A stretch of 6,753 nt of DNA from Thermofilum sp. (lineage in GTDB: Archaea; Thermoproteota; Thermoprotei; Thermofilales; Thermofilaceae): assembly GCA_020832965.1 (NCBI GenBank), contig JAJHRM010000137.1, positions 1-6,753 of the forward strand. The letters are read 5' to 3'. Numbering within the stretch: the stretch's first letter is position 1; each line of letters starts with the position of its first letter. Below the pieces are notes generated by a model, which was not told the DNA's origin, searched no databases, and was given only the letters and a program-made list of their open reading frames with translations. The translations under genes and the position numbers were made by a program. Below are positions 4,969-6,753 of the stretch, piece after piece.

Positions 4969-6159
4969 TTACGGTGCGTACAGTAAGCTGACGTTGTCAA
5001 CCCGAATGTCCAGCTGGTCCAGCTTCTGCTTCACATCCAGGAGAGCCTTGATCCTGAGCGTGTACGTTCCCGGGACTAGCTGTAGGGATAGCTGGGCGGC
5101 ATAGTTGCCTTTTGTTGGTTCTTCGCTAGTCTTCCAGCTTATGGTGCCGCTCCAAAGGGTGGTGGAGTCGCTCTCGATGGAGATGACGAGTTGCAGTGAG
5201 TTGACTTGTCCTGGTGGGTGTGCGTACATGTAGTACCAGAGGTTTAGCTGGGTGAGTGTCACTGCGCTGGAGAGCGTGAAGGATTGGCTGAGGCTTGCAC
5301 TTATATCCCCGGTGTTGGTGAGGTTTATGCGGGCTAGCTGCAGGCTTGTATCCACGCTCCACGGCTCTTCCAGGGTCCAGTATGCACTGCCCTGGGAGAA
5401 GTCCCCATTCTTGATAAGCTCTCCAAGCACTGAGACCGTGAACGTCTTCTCGTCGTCTTGTCTCCCAGTAGCATTGTTTATAGCTACTATTCTCCACTGG
5501 TATTTGTCAGTAGCCTGGGGCAGGACAACGCTTAGCGTCACGTTTGTCCTCTGCCCAGGAGAAAGACTAACGGATGCCGAACTAGCAATGTTACCACTAG
5601 AATCCAAAACCCTGACAATAGCCACACCACTAGCACTTCCATCATTAACAATACCAACAACAAGAGACTTGATAGAGGAAGGAGCGCCAACAATGGTAGA
5701 ATTGTATGACACGATTTTAAAGAGAGGAAGTTGCAGTGGTTGCTGAGATACCGAGGAGATGTCTACTGCATAAGTTGCTATGGATATGCCGCTGGTGGAT
5801 AAGACGCGTAAGGTGTATTTCCCACTCTGGATACTTGGGGGCAGGGGCACATTTACTGTCGCTAGCTGGTCCGGCTTCAGAGTCATAGGACCAACGTCAA
5901 CTATATATTTGGATAATCCAGTTACAGGATCCTCTATCGATACTTTGTCTATTTTTATCTCCTCGTTGCCGATATTCCTTACATATAGTGTCAAGCTATT
6001 CGATGAAACTGATACTGCCTCTATCTTTAAAAGCACACCTATACTGCCTCTACTTTCTGTACGCAGGCTGGGGAGCCAGAACCAGATTAGCATGACAGCT
6101 ACCGTGGCAATAAAAATCAATAGCAGCGTAGCGTTAATTGATGAAATACCCTTGTTCAC
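4969..6159 (-). CDS. Surface protein with pilin-type anchor, Ig-like domains and CBM-like jelly roll
   Basis: From GTG at 6159 the product has 396 residues and starts MNKGISSINATLLLIFIA. This is a class III signal peptide: a short basic leader, KG|IS as cleavage site for the archaeal prepilin peptidase, then a hydrophobic helix (5-30) that anchors pilins or assembles them. An upstream TTG at 6192 would add IILIVV before the leader, unlike the family, and would lie against the TATA-like stretch at 6190-6201, so GTG is preferred. Two beta-rich Ig-like or CARDB-like domains follow (about 40-136 and 145-245). The C-terminal domain (250-396) begins KNGDFSQGSAYW and ends VDNVSLLYAP, a pattern typical of jelly-roll carbohydrate-binding modules. 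Several N-glycosylation sequons are present (NST, NVT, NAT, NLT, NVS). In Sulfolobus, sugar-binding proteins with such signals assemble on the cell surface (the bindosome). A role in binding polysaccharide or attaching to surfaces is inferred. Confidence 0.75.
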   Translation of the reverse strand: MNKGISSINATLLLIFIATVAVMLIWFWLPSLRTESRGSIGVLLKIEAVSVSSNSLTLYVRNIGNEEIKIDKVSIEDPVTGLSKYIVDVGPMTLKPDQLATVNVPLPPSIQSGKYTLRVLSTSGISIATYAVDISSVSQQPLQLPLFKIVSYNSTIVGAPSSIKSLVVGIVNDGSASGVAIVRVLDSSGNIASSASVSLSPGQRTNVTLSVVLPQATDKYQWRIVAINNATGRQDDEKTFTVSVLGELIKNGDFSQGSAYWTLEEPWSVDTSLQLARINLTNTGDISASLSQSFTLSSAVTLTQLNLWYYMYAHPPGQVNSLQLVISIESDSTTLWSGTISWKTSEEPTKGNYAAQLSLQLVPGTYTLRIKALLDVKQKLDQLDIRVDNVSLLYAP

Positions 6160-6189
6160 ATTTACTACTATTAAAATAATTGACCTTCC

Positions 6190-6201
6190 CAAAATAAAAA
6201 T
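6190..6201 (-). promoter_or_regulatory. TATA-like stretch before the pilin-like gene
   Basis: On the minus strand GATTTTTATTTT lies about 31 to 42 bases before the GTG at 6159, which would give a leader of roughly ten bases. A second AT-rich run, AATTATTTTAATA (6181-6169), is too close to the GTG to place a normal transcription start in front of it. The T-run could also terminate the upstream frame. Confidence 0.35.
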
Positions 6202-6226
6202 CTATCCCAGATTTATGACGTGCTAG

Positions 6227-6238
6227 CCCCTGCTGGGG
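6227..6238 (-). repeat. Short GC hairpin abutting the MarC-like stop codon
   Basis: CCCC-AGCA-GGGG on the minus strand directly follows the TGA at 6239-6241. It may help end that transcript together with the T-rich run about 30 bases further on. Four pairs is a weak hairpin, so this is a low-confidence call. Confidence 0.25.
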
Positions 6239-6424
6239 TCATTTGAACGCTATACCCCACTCTACTAGAGCCTTATGTACCATTTCGCCGCTTATCCCAG
6301 CTATAATTATAGCCATGAATCTACCCAAGCTTCTAACAAAGTTTTTGCCGGCCTTTCCCAGGAGCAACTCTCCTGAGCTAAGCGCCAGGAAAACTAGCAG
6401 AGTAGCAATTACTACTCCCACCAT
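6239..6424 (-). CDS. MarC-family C-terminal fragment, small membrane protein or remnant
   Basis: The 61-residue product has a first membrane helix VGVVIATLLVFLALSSGELL (2-21), then a polar link and LGRFMAIIIAGISGEMVHKALVEWGI (33-58). That layout matches the last two helices of MarC/UPF0056 membrane proteins, which end with a Rlm(G)xIlAaiaxxmixxGi-like segment. Complete members have about 200 residues, so roughly the N-terminal two thirds is missing. No frame just upstream restores it: the in-frame TAA is 21 bases before the ATG at 6424. A TATA-like ATTTTTCATAAAAG (6452-6440 on the minus strand) sits close enough for a nearly leaderless transcript, so the fragment could be expressed. MarC function is itself poorly defined. 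It may be a decayed gene, or a small protein that kept a pairing domain. Confidence 0.5.
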   Translation of the reverse strand: MVGVVIATLLVFLALSSGELLLGKAGKNFVRSLGRFMAIIIAGISGEMVHKALVEWGIAFK

Positions 6425-6439
6425 CGTCGCGCGCGAACC

Positions 6440-6452
6440 CTTTTATGAAAAA
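6440..6452 (-). promoter_or_regulatory. TATA-like box of the MarC-like frame
   Basis: TTTTCATAAAAG on the minus strand lies about 17 to 28 bases before the ATG at 6424. The spacing suits a leaderless or nearly leaderless transcript, which is common for first genes in this archaeal group. Confidence 0.3.
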
Positions 6453-6490
6453 TCAGCCAGGTCTGTAATCATTAGCAAGCACCTCTTTAA

Positions 6491-6517
6491 TCCTGTTTAT
6501 AGGTAAACTTTATTAGC
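6491..6517 (+). promoter_or_regulatory. AT-rich promoter region of the transporter gene
   Basis: Two TATA-like runs, GTTTATAGG (6494-6502) and AAACTTTATTAG (6506-6517), lie 25 to 48 bases before the GTG at 6542. The first would give a leader of about 20 bases and the second a nearly leaderless transcript. The divergent MarC-like frame starts 118 bases away, so this spacer carries promoters in both directions. Confidence 0.35.
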
Positions 6518-6523
6518 TTTTGT

Positions 6524-6538
6524 GGCTTTCCCAAAGCC
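6524..6538 (+). repeat. Perfect inverted repeat before the transporter start
   Basis: GGCTTT-CCC-AAAGCC is a perfect six-base inverted repeat ending three bases before the GTG at 6542. It lies at or just after the predicted transcription start, where an archaeal repressor could bind, or where a hairpin in the leader could affect translation. Confidence 0.5.
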
Positions 6539-6541
6539 TTC

Positions 6542-6753
6542 GTGGACTCACAATACAAGAAATATCTATGGAGTGCTCTATCGATAACAACTTTCGGCGC
6601 CTTCATGGCTGGTCTAGATGCTAGGATAGTGATCATAGGCTTAGACGTTATCATGTCATCTCTAAAGGCGGACATCGAGCAGGGGCTGTGGTTTACTCAG
6701 GCATACATGCTCGGAAGCACCCTCATGCTGTTGCTTGCAGGAAAACTTGCAGA
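6542..6753 (+). CDS. MFS transporter, DHA2/14-TMS drug:H+ antiporter type (partial)
   Basis: The first 70 codons of a membrane transporter are present; the gene runs off the window. After a short basic start (MDSQYKKYLW) comes the first helix with FMAGLDARIVIIGLDVIM (22-39), the family position of the LDxTIVxxALP motif. Next are a hydrophilic loop SSLKADIEQGLWFTQAY and a second helix LGSTLMLLLAGKLA, whose GKLA is the usual entry to the GxLaDrxGrr loop. Such proteins export drugs or metabolites from the cytoplasm with proton entry. The proline of the LP motif is replaced by aspartate (GLD), which is unusual. GTG at 6542 is the only start in frame after the TAG at about 6500. The substrate cannot be told. 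Confidence 0.85.
   Translation, partial: MDSQYKKYLWSALSITTFGAFMAGLDARIVIIGLDVIMSSLKADIEQGLWFTQAYMLGSTLMLLLAGKLA

Noticed and set aside
5126..5746. Open frames of 123 (minus) and 164 (plus) codons within the surface protein gene
   Set aside because: Both overlap the pilin-type gene, which has a coherent signal peptide and domains; the products look like shadow frames without motifs.

Overview
The window looks like chromosomal DNA from a heat-loving archaeon of the Thermoproteota, perhaps close to Thermofilum. This is inference from the sequence only. The grounds are AGG/AGA-dominated arginine codons in the main genes, GTG and possibly TTG starts, TATA-like boxes a short distance before starts, a class III (archaeal pilin-type) signal peptide, archaeal-type TatC proteins and a primase of the archaeal-eukaryotic superfamily.

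Left part (1-3514, plus strand). The window opens with the last 52 codons of an NAD(P)H-hydrate dehydratase (nnr). Two paralogous tatC genes follow (231-1052 and 2690-3514), each coding for the six-helix receptor subunit of the twin-arginine translocase. Between them lie a poorly coding stretch with two small overlapping frames (1071-1345) and a 393-residue primase-like protein (1363-2544). The tatC copies are about 75% and 65-70% identical in protein at their ends. They share a central block of 225 identical nucleotides (561-785 = 3020-3244), a clear sign of recent gene conversion across about 2.5 kb. A compact inverted-repeat element that can fold in two exclusive ways lies between the primase-like gene and the second tatC.

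Middle (3515-4968). A tandem-GNAT acetyltransferase on the minus strand converges on tatC2 with a 3-base gap. Its conserved first strand reads upstream past the only standard start codon. A gene-poor, AT-rich stretch of about 600 bases follows.

Right part (4969-6753). A minus-strand gene codes for a surface protein with a pilin-like anchor, two Ig-like/CARDB-like domains and a C-terminal jelly-roll domain like those of carbohydrate-binding modules. Next is a 61-codon minus-strand frame matching only the C-terminal end of MarC membrane proteins, probably a remnant. Diverging from it on the plus strand is the start of a major facilitator superfamily (DHA2/14-TMS type) transporter that runs off the end.

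A theme of export and the cell surface links TatC, the pilin-like protein, MarC and the transporter, but nothing shows that they form one pathway. No TatA gene, transposase, tRNA, rRNA or CRISPR array was seen. The points most worth following are the tatC conversion tract, the unusual primase-like gene between the copies, the missing GNAT start and the pilin-anchored sugar-binding-like protein.
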